Below are positions 1 to 10,032 of a DNA stretch of 52,801 bases, piece by piece. The notes below the pieces were generated by a model that searched no databases, was not told the DNA's origin, and was given only the letters and a program-made list of their open reading frames with translations. The translations under genes and the position numbers were made by a program. The DNA is from Cochliopodium minus (lineage: Eukaryota; Discosea; Himatismenida; Cochliopodiidae). How positions within the stretch are numbered: the first letter of the stretch is position 1; every line of letters begins with the position of its first letter. The stretch lies in the NCBI GenBank assembly GCA_024220525.1, contig JAMYWO010000122.1:27622-80422 (forward strand), read 5' to 3'.

Positions 1-28
1 ACACCATTTTTTAAAATTGTTGAATTAA
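1..28 (+). pseudogene. 3' end of a third KCTD/BTB gene copy (cut by window edge)
   Basis: Positions 2-28 encode the last eight residues (HHFLKLLN) and a TAA stop, identical to the ends of the two complete BTB genes at 4465-5379 and 40283-41194. The downstream sequence also matches the 3' flank of the 40283 copy. This is therefore the end of a third family member whose body lies left of the window. Whether that copy is intact cannot be seen. Confidence 0.85.
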
Positions 29-166
29 TAAATTTATTGCAATCTTGCATTCCTTTTGTCTTTGTTTTTTGTTGTTTGAGAAACAGAAAATGTTAAGGTT
101 GTCACATTGTTTTGAACATCCCTATTTTCTCCAATCTTCACTTATTTTGTAAATTAGCGCCCCAGA
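29..166 (+). repeat. Shared 3' flank of the BTB gene family
   Basis: This stretch is nearly identical to 41195-41340, apart from a 17-bp indel after the GTTGTTT motif and a few substitutions. The copy at 4465-5379 shares only about the first 38 bp of its 3' flank before diverging. The duplicated unit is therefore longer than the gene in two of the three copies. Confidence 0.85.
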
Positions 167-247
167 TAACAAATTTTATATTCCAAATCCATTTTCCATA
201 TAGATAAATCCCAGATAACAAATTTTATATTCCAAATCCATTTTCCA
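161..247. repeat. Tandem 39-bp repeat, two units
   Basis: A 39-bp unit beginning CCCAGATAACAAATTTTATA occurs at 161-199 and again at 209-247, separated by about 9 bp. The copies look identical. It follows directly on the duplicated BTB flank. Confidence 0.85.
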
Positions 248-310
248 TTTTTTTTGGACAATATTTCAAAATATTCCGATTTTTTGGATTATCGATTTTG
301 GAAGATTAAT

Positions 311-449
311 GGAATTAGAAAAGAAGATAATGTCCAAAAAATTTGGAATAAGAATAAGAAGATCATATCCAAAAAAATTGGAATAAGAATAAGAAGATAA
401 TGTCCATAAAAATTGGAATTGGAATAGGAAGTTCTTATGCCAAAAAATT
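311..449. repeat. Tandem ~35-bp repeat, about four units
   Basis: Units starting GGAAT(A/T)(A/G)GAA and ending TCCAAAAAAATT begin near 311, 345, 380 and 415, with increasing divergence to the right. The open frame across it on the minus strand (YFIS/FLFLF-type low complexity) is a by-product of the repeat and not a gene. Confidence 0.75.
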
Positions 450-549
450 GGAATTGGGATTTGGAATTCATATTCCTTTCATAAAAGAAATTCAATTTAA
501 AATTTCAAATGTTTATTTCTCAAAAATTTTTGTTTAATAAATTGTTTAA

Positions 550-1689
550 TTTTCAAAAACATTAAGTTGGGCAAATAGAAATTGCATTCTCTTTGTATTC
601 AAAATCTGGTTTGTAGCAAATTCATCTTTCCACAACATCCTGGAACTTCATGAGAATTTATTTGAGGATCATCTGCCATTTTGAAAGAAATTTTTGGTGG
701 AGAAGGTTTTCTTTACTTGTATTTTGGAAATCTTTCCCTCTTGTTCCAATGATTGAAAATCAATCTATTTTTTTTGAAAGAAAAAAATTGTATTAATATT
801 TTTTAAAAGTATATATCCAGTGAGGGATTATTTAAAAAAATTCCTCTAACAAATCATAAATTGTGAAAAAAACGAATAAAAAATTATATCAAGAAGAATA
901 TCCATCCATAAATCAATTTTTTTATAATCAATAATAAACAATAAGAGATCAAATGAAAGAAAAATATCCTTTTATTCACAAATATTATTGAAAAATTTAA
1001 ATTATACCTTTATTTTATTGCATATGAGGAGATAAATCGAAAGAATTCAAATTATGGAGGGTGAATTAATTTTTTTTTATAAATTTTAATAATTTTTTTT
1101 AATTTAAAAAATAAAAAAAATATATTCAAATAGATGAGTAGGATCGAATCTTAAAAAATAATAAACTGAAATGAGTGGATATAAAGAAGGTAGATAAGAA
1201 ATGAATGATTGGAAAAATATTAGAGGAAGGATAATTTTTTATTGATAAAGTTGAAAGTGATAAATCATCCACAACAAAGAAAAAAGATCAAGATTGTGAT
1301 CAATAAATTGGAGAAAAGAGTATGATGCGTGATAAAATTTAAAGATTCATCCAAAAAATATAATTCGGAGGGATGATATCTTTTATCTGTATCGTTTTTA
1401 AAAAGGATCTTTGGAGAAATGAAGAAATTCAACAAATAAATCAAAGCTAATCACCACAATGATCTGCCAGAAAGAAAGGTGAATGTTATTCTATTGGATC
1501 AGATTCTTAGCATTAAATTCAATTTTATAATTAAAAATGTTTTTTAACTATTTTTTAATTTTCTTGCTGTTAGATATTCAAAAAATAAAATAAAATTTAA
1601 ATAAAATTTAAATAAAAATAAATAATAAATATTTTTTGTTTATAAAAATTAACAATAAATATTTTGTCAAAATGTTCAAAATAAAAAAT
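550..1689. other. Gene-poor A+T-rich stretch
   Basis: I find no credible exon, RNA gene or ordered repeat here. A few short open stretches (for example around 1440-1500) are too short and isolated to support a gene. Confidence 0.5.
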
Positions 1690-2593
1690 AATTTTGGAAG
1701 GAGAACCACCGTATGGGCTAGTAAAATCTTTGGCTTTTTCTTTGATACTTGGACACGTTGAAAGAGTATTGATAATTGTATCTTGGTATAAACTATTTTT
1801 TTAAAAAAAATTAAAAATAAAAATAGAAAGAATTGAAAATAACTTTAAAAATAAGTAAAAAATAAAACTAAAAAACATATTCTCAATCCAAAAAATAAAT
1901 AAATATAAATTATTTCTTTACATATTTTCCCAGTTTAATAATTAATTTTTTATTGTTTATTGATTAAATTTAATCAATTATTTATTATTTTTTAAAAAGG
2001 GTGCCAGTTAGGGAGGAATACTTATTGATCCTTTTTCCTAAAATAGAAATAACAAAAAAAAATAAAATATAATTTTTACTACAAGAGTCTAAAAAAATTG
2101 AAAATAATTTAATCTTTTCAATTGATTTTCTGATTCTTTTTTAAACGAAGAACTTATGTAAAAAAAATTTTATTATAACTGTACCTACCCAAGGGGTCTT
2201 TTTCTTTGTAAATCTTATGTAATAAAAAAATTAAAAATTAAAAATGAATAAAATAAATTAAAATAATTTAATAAACAATCAAAAACTTTAATAAAATTAA
2301 TAGAATAAAATACCTTATTGTGGTTGGCAAGCTATAATTGATGCGTAACTCGTTTTGAGGAGAAATGACCCATATAGATCCTTCAATTCTCAGTTGTCCA
2401 ACATACTATCTAAAATAATAAAAAAAAAATTATAAATTGTTTCAATAATTTATAAAATGGCAAAATGAAAGTAAATAAATTTAAAATAATAAAATTTAAA
2501 AATCAACTTTACTTTTAAGTCCCATGACACTTGTAATAGATGGCGACGAAAAAATAAGTTTGCAGTAAGAACAAAGTGAAGAAAATTTTTCAT
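1690..2593 (-). pseudogene. Exon-like fragments of an unrecognised or decayed gene
   Basis: Reading the minus strand, an ATG at 2593 opens a hydrophobic start (MKNFLHFVLTANLFF), then VSWDLK and a GTAAAG donor. In matching phase 0, an exon at about 2395-2312 encodes YVGQLRIEGSIWVISPQNEL and ends at a GTATTT donor. Further pieces near 2200, 2020 and 1790-1690 (DTIINTLSTCPSIKEKAKDF) look protein-like, but I could not join them without stops. It may be a decayed gene or one with sequence errors. I do not recognise the family; the start resembles a signal peptide. Confidence 0.3.
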
Positions 2594-2639
2594 GTTATAA
2601 ACTTTCTCTCTTCTTTGATATTCAACACCCAAATTTTTA

Positions 2640-3489
2640 TCATTATAAAAATGGACATTTATTTTCGAAAATTACAAAGTGTGAAATAGAAAATAAAATA
2701 ACAAAAAAAAAATTTGTAGTACAGCAAAACATTTAAAAGAGAATTTATTAGATATATTCTCCTTTGAAATATTACGAACAAATAAAATTAAATAAAATAG
2801 AATCAAACCAAAATTTATAACAAATATCAAAAATAAAATCTCATTCGATTGTTTGAGTACCCAAAATTTAAAAACGATAAATTTGTATTATTATTTTAAA
2901 TATTATAATTTACAAGGTTGAGAAGTTTCATCATTTTATGTGCCAGAATACTTGGTGAAGATAACTTGAACAGATTCATATTAAACTATTTTCATCGAGA
3001 AAGAAGTGCATTAGTTAAGTGAGAAATTGAGATTTGTTGAAATAAACATAAAATTAAAAGTTTAATAAAAATAAAATGAATAAAATAATTAACAAATAAT
3101 AAAAGAAAAAATAAATATAAATAAAAAATGACTTATTGATGTTTGTCTTATGGGGATTTTGTTGAACAGTTTGTTAAGTCTTATCTCTCCAAGTTTCCTG
3201 TAATGACTGAAACAGGATGTGAGAAATATCCTTAATGGATATTGACTTGAATCAATACAAATTTACAATTTAATTAAATATAATTAGAAAATAAAATATA
3301 AAATGATTCACAAAAGATATGTAAAGAATAAACCAAAAATTAAGAAAAGTAAAGCGGTGAAACTCTATCTAATAAAAAAAAAAAAAATTTTTCAAAATTT
3401 TTTTATATCTTTGAGATGATTTAAATAAAACTTGAATTGAGATCATTTTTGATTATGAATGTTGTTCTTTAAAAAACAATGATATATTA
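2640..3489. other. A+T-rich region without clear genes
   Basis: Only scattered short protein-like stretches are present on the minus strand (around 2930-3000 and 3150-3240), all interrupted by stops. No gene is supported. Confidence 0.4.
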
Positions 3490-3643
3490 TTATATTGAAA
3501 ATATAAATTTGATATTATATTTTGTAAATTGAAAACATAAAAAGCAAAACTTTAATTTTCCACTTAGTGGGTACAAAGATTGAATTTCAACACACTCGTT
3601 GCCAATATATTCTTTGACCATCCTTCTAATCATCTGCTTGTGA
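3490..3643 (-). pseudogene. Orphan coding fragment ending at an unknown base
   Basis: Minus-strand sequence encodes a protein-like stretch (KQMIRRMVKEYIGNECVEIQ, then SLYPLSGKLKFC) running up to the single n at 3644. On the other side of the n lies a dispersed repeat whose second copy at 41.5 kb is not followed by this stretch. The n may mark a repeat boundary, a collapsed assembly gap or a chimeric join. The family is not recognised. Confidence 0.35.
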
Positions 3644-3645
3644 NT

Positions 3646-4045
3646 TTTTAATTTCTGAGAGGATCCCTGTGTGATTATAAAACTCCCTAAATGACTTGCC
3701 GGAACTTTTCGTGGCAAAGCGGAGGTATCCTCATAAGGCGGAGCAAAGAGAACAAATCAAAAAGTTATATTCTCAATATTTTCTCAATTTAAATAATTAA
3801 AAGAATAATCTTTTACTTCAGAACATGGTATTTTTGAGATTTTGGCCAAATTTTTTTTAAAACATCCTTAAAGTTGGTAGATGTTTAAATTCAATGAATA
3901 TCACATGTACTTTTTGTAGAATTATTTGTATCTTTGCTATTTAGCTTCATTGGCCCATCCTCGAAATTTTCAGAGATCTCTCGAACATCACCAAACTTGG
4001 GAAGAAAAGTAAATAGTTCATCACCTTTAATTTTATTCAAAATTT
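3646..4045 (-). repeat. Dispersed coding-like repeat R, copy 1
   Basis: This ~400-bp segment matches 41511-41911 with few substitutions and small indels. On the minus strand both copies keep two peptide-like blocks: a proximal one containing LPKFGDVREISENFEDGP and a distal one containing ALPRKVPASHLGSF. The blocks sit in different frames, separated by stops, so each could be an exon of a spliced gene or a relic. Both copies lie within about 450 bp of a BTB gene, upstream of the left one and downstream of the right one. Confidence 0.75.
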
Positions 4046-4210
4046 AATTTAATTTTTATTACTTTTTTTACCTAGCCTTATTTGAGAAGATTTTTGCAAT
4101 TATTTATTAAATAGCTGAAGGCAGTTTAAAAAATTTTTTCACTTCTGCTCTGGGTTTGTCCAAAATGATGAGGAATAATTATTATCGGAAATAAATAGAA
4201 CTGTTCCCAT

Positions 4211-4404
4211 TCAAAGCCCAAATTTCTTTTTCTTGATTGGACTGTAATTCATTGGACCAAGAAAATTATCTACAACTAGGAGCTGTGATCTTCTCTTTCT
4301 ATTTTTGTTGTTCTTTGGCTTTTCTTTCAAGAAATTGAGCAAATTATAAATGGAACCTCTCCAAGGATGAAACTTATCAAATTCATTAATAGAATCTTTA
4401 ATAC
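4211..4404 (-). pseudogene. Possible orphan exon (~64 codons)
   Basis: The minus strand is open for about 64 codons ending at TGA (4211), with protein-like content including FHPWRGSIYNLLNFLKEK and LVVDNFLGPMNYSPI. It lies divergent to the BTB gene at 4465, where the other BTB copy has a divergent GTPase, but it is not similar to that GTPase. No start or flanking exon is convincing; it is probably a relic. Confidence 0.25.
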
Positions 4405-4464
4405 TTTATCTATTTTTTTTTTTTTTTTTCATTTTTTTGAAGGGTATTTAAAAAAAAAAAAAAA

Positions 4465-5379
4465 ATGGACAACCTTATGCCAATTTCATTTATTGAAAAA
4501 ATTATATCTTTATATAAAGAAAAAATGGGAAACAAACAATCAAATGAATTTAAAACAATTAATGTATCAGGGAATGAACTGACAATAAAGAAAGAGAATC
4601 TCATCAAATATAATCCAAATAATAGAATTTGGAATAAGAATATGGAAACTAATCCCAAAAACGCTTCTCTTTATCCAAACGGTGAGTTTCCAACAAAGGA
4701 TTCAAAGGGAAATGATTATTACGAGAGAGATAGAAGAGTGGTTGAAGAATTACTCAATTTCGTGAGATATCAAGCACAAGGGGAAGAATATACAATTGAA
4801 AAAAATTTTGAAGAAAAAATAAAAATAGAAGCCAAATTTTTCAACATCAGTCTGGATGCTCCTCAAATAAAGAATAAAGATCAAACAGAAAAAAACGAAA
4901 ATCATTTTTTACAAATCCACCAAAACCGAAGAATATTCCAATTAGCTTTAGTTGAAGAAAAGGATAATAATACAGAAGGAAAGGATAAAACAGTTGGAAT
5001 TTGGAAATTGGAGGATGAAAAACAAGAATTCAATGAATTGCAACCAATCATTGATCTAATAAAGAACAAGGAATCAAAAGTTGAATTTTTGAATTCTGAA
5101 TTTGATTCAAGAAAACATAAGGCAATTATATTTTTTTTGAAATCAAGAATAGGTGTGAATGATTATCTTGATGATTGGATAGAACAAATCGAAAAAGTGA
5201 AATCTTCAAAAAAATTTTTGTTTGTCACCAAATATGGAACATCCCCAATTGATTCCAAGCTATACTCAAGTTTGGAGAATATTCTTGAAGAAAATAAATT
5301 CTTCTTCAATCACTCTGGAGAGATCGACATCAATAAATATCACGATAAAATACACCATTTTTTAAAATTGTTGAATTAA
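4465..5379 (+). CDS. KCTD-type BTB domain protein, copy B (304 aa)
   Basis: Single-exon gene. Residues ~28-117 match the potassium-channel-tetramerisation (BTB_2) fold: a TINVSGNELTIKKENL first strand/helix, a FPTKDSKGNDYYERD turn, LLNFVRYQ, and a closing EEKIKIEAKFFNI. Such domains oligomerise and often act as adaptors, for example for cullin-3. The C-terminal ~185 residues (strand AIIFFLKS, then KKFLFVTKYG and FFFNHSGEIDI) look like an alpha/beta domain, perhaps a GTPase fold without a P-loop; this is inference. The ATG chosen follows a poly-A run and an AAGGGTATT motif shared with copy C. From codon ~97 to 38 bp past the stop it looks identical to copy C, whereas the first ~95 codons differ at many sites. 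Confidence 0.85.
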   Translation: MDNLMPISFIEKIISLYKEKMGNKQSNEFKTINVSGNELTIKKENLIKYNPNNRIWNKNMETNPKNASLYPNGEFPTKDSKGNDYYERDRRVVEELLNFVRYQAQGEEYTIEKNFEEKIKIEAKFFNISLDAPQIKNKDQTEKNENHFLQIHQNRRIFQLALVEEKDNNTEGKDKTVGIWKLEDEKQEFNELQPIIDLIKNKESKVEFLNSEFDSRKHKAIIFFLKSRIGVNDYLDDWIEQIEKVKSSKKFLFVTKYGTSPIDSKLYSSLENILEENKFFFNHSGEIDINKYHDKIHHFLKLLN

Positions 5380-5638
5380 TAAATTTATTGCAATCTTGCA
5401 TTCCTTTTGTCTTTGTTAATATTAAGATTTGCAATGCCAGGATATAGGTAGATATTCTCGTTTTTTAAGATATTCTTGTCACCATTTCAAAACACTGATT
5501 TGCTTCCAAAAAAAATTTTATTCCACATTCTTTTCCTTCGAATAAATTTAAATTTATTATTTTAATTTTAATAATTGAAAAAGAAAATATTTATCAGAGA
5601 AACTTTTTTTTGTAAAGTTTTTTAATTGAATTGAAAAA

Positions 5639-8541
5639 TCAATATTTCCCTTTTTTAAAGGAAATGTGAAACTTGATGGCCTCAGGATAAGTCTCCGCAA
5701 CAGCCTCGAACTCCCTGTCACACAAAATATCAATGGCCATGTCAATATGCAAAGGATCTTTCCAAACCTCGTTGACAGAACGAACAATGGCCCTCCCTGT
5801 CAATGTGTGGCGTAGCAAAACGGGATAGATCTCGACATTAAGTGTGTGAATAACTTTTTTGAGACGGTCTTGATATTCTTCGCTGTAAGTGTCCAATCTG
5901 TCAACCAAACTTTGTCTTCCTAAATAATAAATAATAAAAAATAAAATAAAAAATAAAAATTAATTAATTTAAAAAATAAATTAAAATAAAAAATAAAATA
6001 ATTAGAAAGAAATGTTAAGAATAAAAATTAATTAATTAGTAAAAAATAAAATAAAAAATCAAAATAAAAAATTTTTTTTACCATTGATAGTTATGTCACT
6101 AGCACGAGGCAACTTTCTCAACAACTCATAAGTCTTTTGAGAGAGTTCCAAAGAACTTTGGTATTGCATTTCGTGGGAAATGATCGCCTAAGCAATAAAT
6201 TATTAATTTCAAATTTTTTATTTATTTTCATTATTTTTATTTATTTATTTTTTAAATTTTTTTAAATTTTTTTTTTTAAAGATTTTATTGTTTTACATTT
6301 TTTTATTTTATACATTTATTTTTTAAAAAATTTCAATTTTTTATTGTTTTATGATTTTCACTTTCATTTTTTATTTGATATTTTTTTATATTTTTTTATT
6401 TTTTTATACTTTTTTATTTTTTATTTTATTTTTTAAAATTTTCTTACTTGGACTTGCTCAACAGTACCAGACGCATCAATGAGATTGTAAGGAAAAAAGT
6501 CTTTGAGAGAGGAGAGGGATTTGTAACTGTAGTCGATGAAGTTTTTGTAGCGCGCCTTGGAGCTGTTCATGGACACGTCTGTGGCTCTCACCTCTATCAA
6601 TCTTCCCTGTCCCAATTCTGAAGAAAAATAAATTAAAAAAACAAAATTAAATTTTGAGAATTAAATTAATAAAAAATTAATAAAGAGTTCAATAAAATAA
6701 AAAATAAAATCAAATTATAGAAATTTAAAATAATTAAATAATAAATAATAAGAATAAATTTAGCAATAAATAAAAATAAAAATAAGATGAAAAAAAATTA
6801 ATTAAATAATAAATAATGAAAAAAAATAAAATAAATAATAAATAATCAATAATAAAAATAAATAATTGCAAAAATAAAAAAAAAATTGAAATAAATTTTA
6901 ATTAAATAATAAAAATAATAAAAATCAATAATAAAAATCAATAATAAAAATAATAAAAAAAATATTAATTTAAATAATAAAAAAGTGAATAATAATTAAA
7001 TAATAAATAATAAATAAATAATAAATAATAAATAATAAATAATAAATAATAAATAATAAATAATAAATAAATAATAAATAACAAATAATAAATAATAAAT
7101 AATAAATAACAAATAATAAATAATAAATAACAAATAATAAATAATAAATAATAAATAATAAAAAATTAAATAATAAATAATAAATAATAATAAAATGAAG
7201 ATATATCTCCAATTAATCGTTATATCGTGTTAAAAAATTTTTAATATTTAAAAAGAAAAAAAATTTCCTCTTGTGAAATTTTTAAAAAATAAAAAAAAAT
7301 GCATCAAAAAAATAACAAAAAAAAAGTTTTAAAATTTTTTAAAAAATAAAAATAAAATATAAAAATAAAATATAATAATTAAAAAAGTACATAATCAGTT
7401 CCGAGATCAACGATGAAAACGTCACTGCTGTCAACTTTGATTTCAGGGGGGGTGGTGTCAGTATTGGAAAGATCACGAGGATGTTTGAAGAGGTTTTGAA
7501 GTTTGTTTCTTTCGACGGGTTGCGGTCTGCTGTATTTTCTTATCAATGAGTTTCTTTCCAAATTTTTCTTTTTTTCTTCTTCAACATTTGACTAAATTAA
7601 ATTAAAAAGTATTCAAATAAAATCTTTATTAATAAAAGGTGTTTTTAGAGACTTTTTTTTTCAGATAATAAAAATATTATTTTCATATAGAAGAATTTGT
7701 TACAAGTTTTTATTTTCAAATTTTACTTTTATTTTTTTGTGTTCATTTTATTTTTTTTTAAATTTTTTTATTTTTTTATTTTTATTTTTTATTTTTTATT
7801 TTTTTATTTTTTTATTTTTATTTATTTATTTTTTATTTTTTTATTTTTTTATTTATTTTTTATTTTTATTTTTTATTTATTTTTTTATTTTTTTTTATTT
7901 TTTTATTTATTTTTTATTTTTATTTTTTTACAGTTTTGATCTTTTTTTGATGGAAAGCATTCCACCATCACAATTGTTGACAGAACAACCAGACTCAGTA
8001 CCCTCTTCACCACAACTGATGCAAACCAAAACGTTTTCAAATTGTTGGGAAGTTTCTTCTTCTTTTTCTCTTTTTTTACTTTCTTGTTTCTTCTTTTCTT
8101 TTATTCCCAACAGTTCGTTCAAACTTTCGTCTCCCGTTTCTTATCAAAAAATAAAAAACAAATGAAAAAAAAATAAAAAATAAAAAATAAAAAATAAAAA
8201 ATAAAAAATAAAAAATAAAAAATAAAAAATAAAAAANATTTTTTATTTTTTATTTTTTATTTTTTATTTTTTATTTTTATTTTTATTTTTATTTTTATTT
8301 TTATTTTTATTTTTTTTTAAATTGTTTTATTTATTTTTTATTTTTTATTTTTATATTTTTTTGTTGATTACCTGTTAGAAGTTTTCCGTGTAAAATACTT
8401 GCATATTTAGGACCAAATACGTCAATCAAATAAGCAGGCAAAACAGAAAAAGTCCTCCATAAAAGCTATATATTAAAAATTATTTTTAATCATTATTTTA
8501 TTTTTATTTTATTTTTATTTTATTTTTATTTTTATTTTTAT

Positions 8542-8573
<32 letters not shown>

Positions 8574-8988
8574 TTTATTTTTTTTTATTTTTATTTTTAT
8601 TATTTTTATTTTTATTTTTTATTTTTTTTTTTTATTTTTATTTTTTTATTTTTATTTTTATTTTTATTTTTTTATTTTTATTTTTTTATTTTTATTTTTA
8701 TTTTTTTATTTTTTTATTTTTTTATTTTTATTTTATTTTTATTTTATTTTTATTTTATTTTTTATTTTTATTTTTTTATTTTTTATTTTTATTTTTATTT
8801 TTTATTTTTTTATTTTTATTTTTTTATTTTTTTATTTTTATTTTAAATTTTTATTTAAATTTTTCAATTTAATTTTGTTTTTATTTTTTCAATTTTTTTC
8901 ACAGGAACTTGCTCATTTTTTACAAAACACTCAACAGTGAACCAATTTGTGAAGAATTGCTCAAAGAAGTCAAAATGGTAAAAACAAC
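5639..8988 (-). CDS. Multi-exon protein with nucleotide-kinase-like segment (partial model)
   Basis: Minus-strand exons: 8988-8903, 8465-8372, 8139-7932, 7591-7391, 6617-6448, 6187-6082, 5919-5639 (TAA). The exon at 6617 (GRLIEVRATDVSMNSSKAR, then YNLIDASGTVEQV) resembles the end of adenylate/UMP kinases (R..D....R...Y...L......IDA.G..E.V), followed by a long C-terminal extension (VIHTLNVEIYPVLLRHTLTG). The upstream exons (ECFVKNEQVP/LLWRTFSVLPAYLIDVFGP) join cleanly, and so do the last three. The joins 7932/7591 and 7391/6617 do not keep phase, so a micro-exon, base errors in homopolymers or gene decay must be assumed. The start is not found; an ATG near 9090 (MSNNLTSPSLYS) is possible. No P-loop exon is seen, so kinase activity is not supported. 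Confidence 0.55.
6990..7195. repeat. (TAAATAA)n-type microsatellite in an intron
   Basis: An almost uninterrupted array of AATAAATAATAA-type units lies in the intron between the exons at 7391 and 6617. Its translations (Y/L/F/I only) are not coding. Confidence 0.9.
8163..8330. repeat. Inverted low-complexity repeat centred on an unknown base
   Basis: (AAAAAAT)n runs into a single n at 8237 and continues as (ATTTTTT)n, making a near-perfect palindrome. It lies inside an intron. The geometry suggests an assembly join between two strands of the same low-complexity tract. Confidence 0.8.
8490..8870. repeat. (TTTTTA)n low-complexity intron
   Basis: About 380 bp made almost only of T4-7A units between the minus-strand exons at 8903 and 8465. 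It carries no coding content. Confidence 0.9.
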
Positions 8989-9183
8989 CTTTCATTAAAA
9001 GTTTATTTTTTCATTTTTTTTTTTTTTTAAAAAAAAAAGAAAAAAGAGTACAAAGAAGGGCTTGTAAGATTATTGGACATTTGGCTGATCAATCAAAAAA
9101 AATAAAATTCTTTTTTTTCTTGGATTATATTAATTAAAAATAATTAAAAAAATAAAATAAATTAATAATAATAAATTTTTGAT

Positions 9184-9273
9184 CTATCGTGGTTCACTTT
9201 TCTTCAGAACATCTTTTAATTTCTTTCTGAATTCGTTGGTAAGTAATTCATCCAAAAATGGTGTACTAGACAT
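9184..9273 (-). CDS. Terminal exon or tiny ORF (29 aa)
   Basis: Minus strand, ATG to TAG, encoding MSSTPFLDELLTNEFRKK followed by LKDVLKKSEPR. It may be a free mini-ORF or the last exon of a decayed minus-strand gene; protein-like pieces such as VIYEDKFFKQIVK near 9530-9490 and MNEEEFKINIRTRGFS near 9740 lie upstream. A MITE-like motif abuts its 5' end. Function unknown. Confidence 0.3.
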   Translation of the reverse strand: MSSTPFLDELLTNEFRKKLKDVLKKSEPR

Positions 9274-9303
9274 TTCCAAAATTGACAACTTTGTTAGCGG
9301 ATA
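9269..9303. mobile_element. MITE-like element arm (solo)
   Basis: The sequence from GACATTTCC to ACAACTTTGTTAGCGGATA matches one arm of the 24654-24733 element and of the related 49264-49332 element. No clear second arm is visible, so this is probably a decayed or partial copy. Confidence 0.5.
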
Positions 9304-9309
9304 TAATAA

Positions 9310-10032
9310 ATTTTGTCTCAATTGTATAATTAAACAAGAAAATTAAATTTCAATCAAAAGAAACGTGATAATTTTAATTTGCTATAAATTAATTTTAATT
9401 CACTAATAAAAAAAATTTAGAAAAAGGAATTTTGAAAAAAAGAAAATCTATAAAAAAAAAATAATTCAAATAAGTTAATCTTTTGAAATCAATATACCCT
9501 TGACAATTTGTTTGAAGAATTTATCCTCATAAATGACAATAAAAATAAAAAAATTGGTTAAAATCTTTGAATTACAATAATTTTTAAAGATATTCAATTA
9601 ATTTGACCTATCTATGATTTACAATGCAAATGGATTTTTTGATATATCCTATCTTGATCTCTTATAGAAGGAAATTATTTATAATGGAAAATCCTCTTGT
9701 TCGGATATTAATCTTAAATTCTTCCTCATTCATTCCGACTTTTCTTAAAATAATAAATTTAATCTTTTCTTCAAACTTTTATGAGAAAATCCTTCACTTT
9801 ATCTAAATTTGAAATCTGTTAAAGTAAATTGATTTGGATTAATTATTGAAAAAATCAAGATGATTTTTCATTTCATTAAATCCTCAAAGATATTATAGAA
9901 AAAATATAAAAAAAATTGTTTGCGTGATTTCAAACAAGTAAGAATATCAAATGCAGAAAAATAGCAAAAGAAAGAATCAATTATGGATAAATATCATAGA
10001 GGGTATATAAAAGAATCTCAAAATATAATATT
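9310..10032. other. Region upstream of the C2-VASt gene
   Basis: About 720 bp without an intact gene. Minus-strand protein-like fragments (9490-9530, 9660-9740) may be relics of the gene ending at 9184. The last part presumably holds the promoter of the gene at 10033. Confidence 0.4.

Noticed and set aside
7697-8165. Long plus-strand reading frames made of F, Y, L and I
   Set aside because: They are translations of (T)nA low-complexity introns; the minus strand has the real exon at 8139-7932.
8903-9143. Plus-strand exon-like reading (NLLIFYKTLNSEPICEELLK, then RRACKIIGHLAD)
   Set aside because: The minus strand of the same bases gives a longer, phase-correct exon (FTNWFTVECFVKNEQVP) that splices to the next exon at 8465; the plus reading is its shadow.
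1-9310. Autonomous retrotransposon or DNA transposon
   Set aside because: No reverse transcriptase, integrase or transposase motifs were seen on either strand; only short non-coding elements and coding-like repeats occur.
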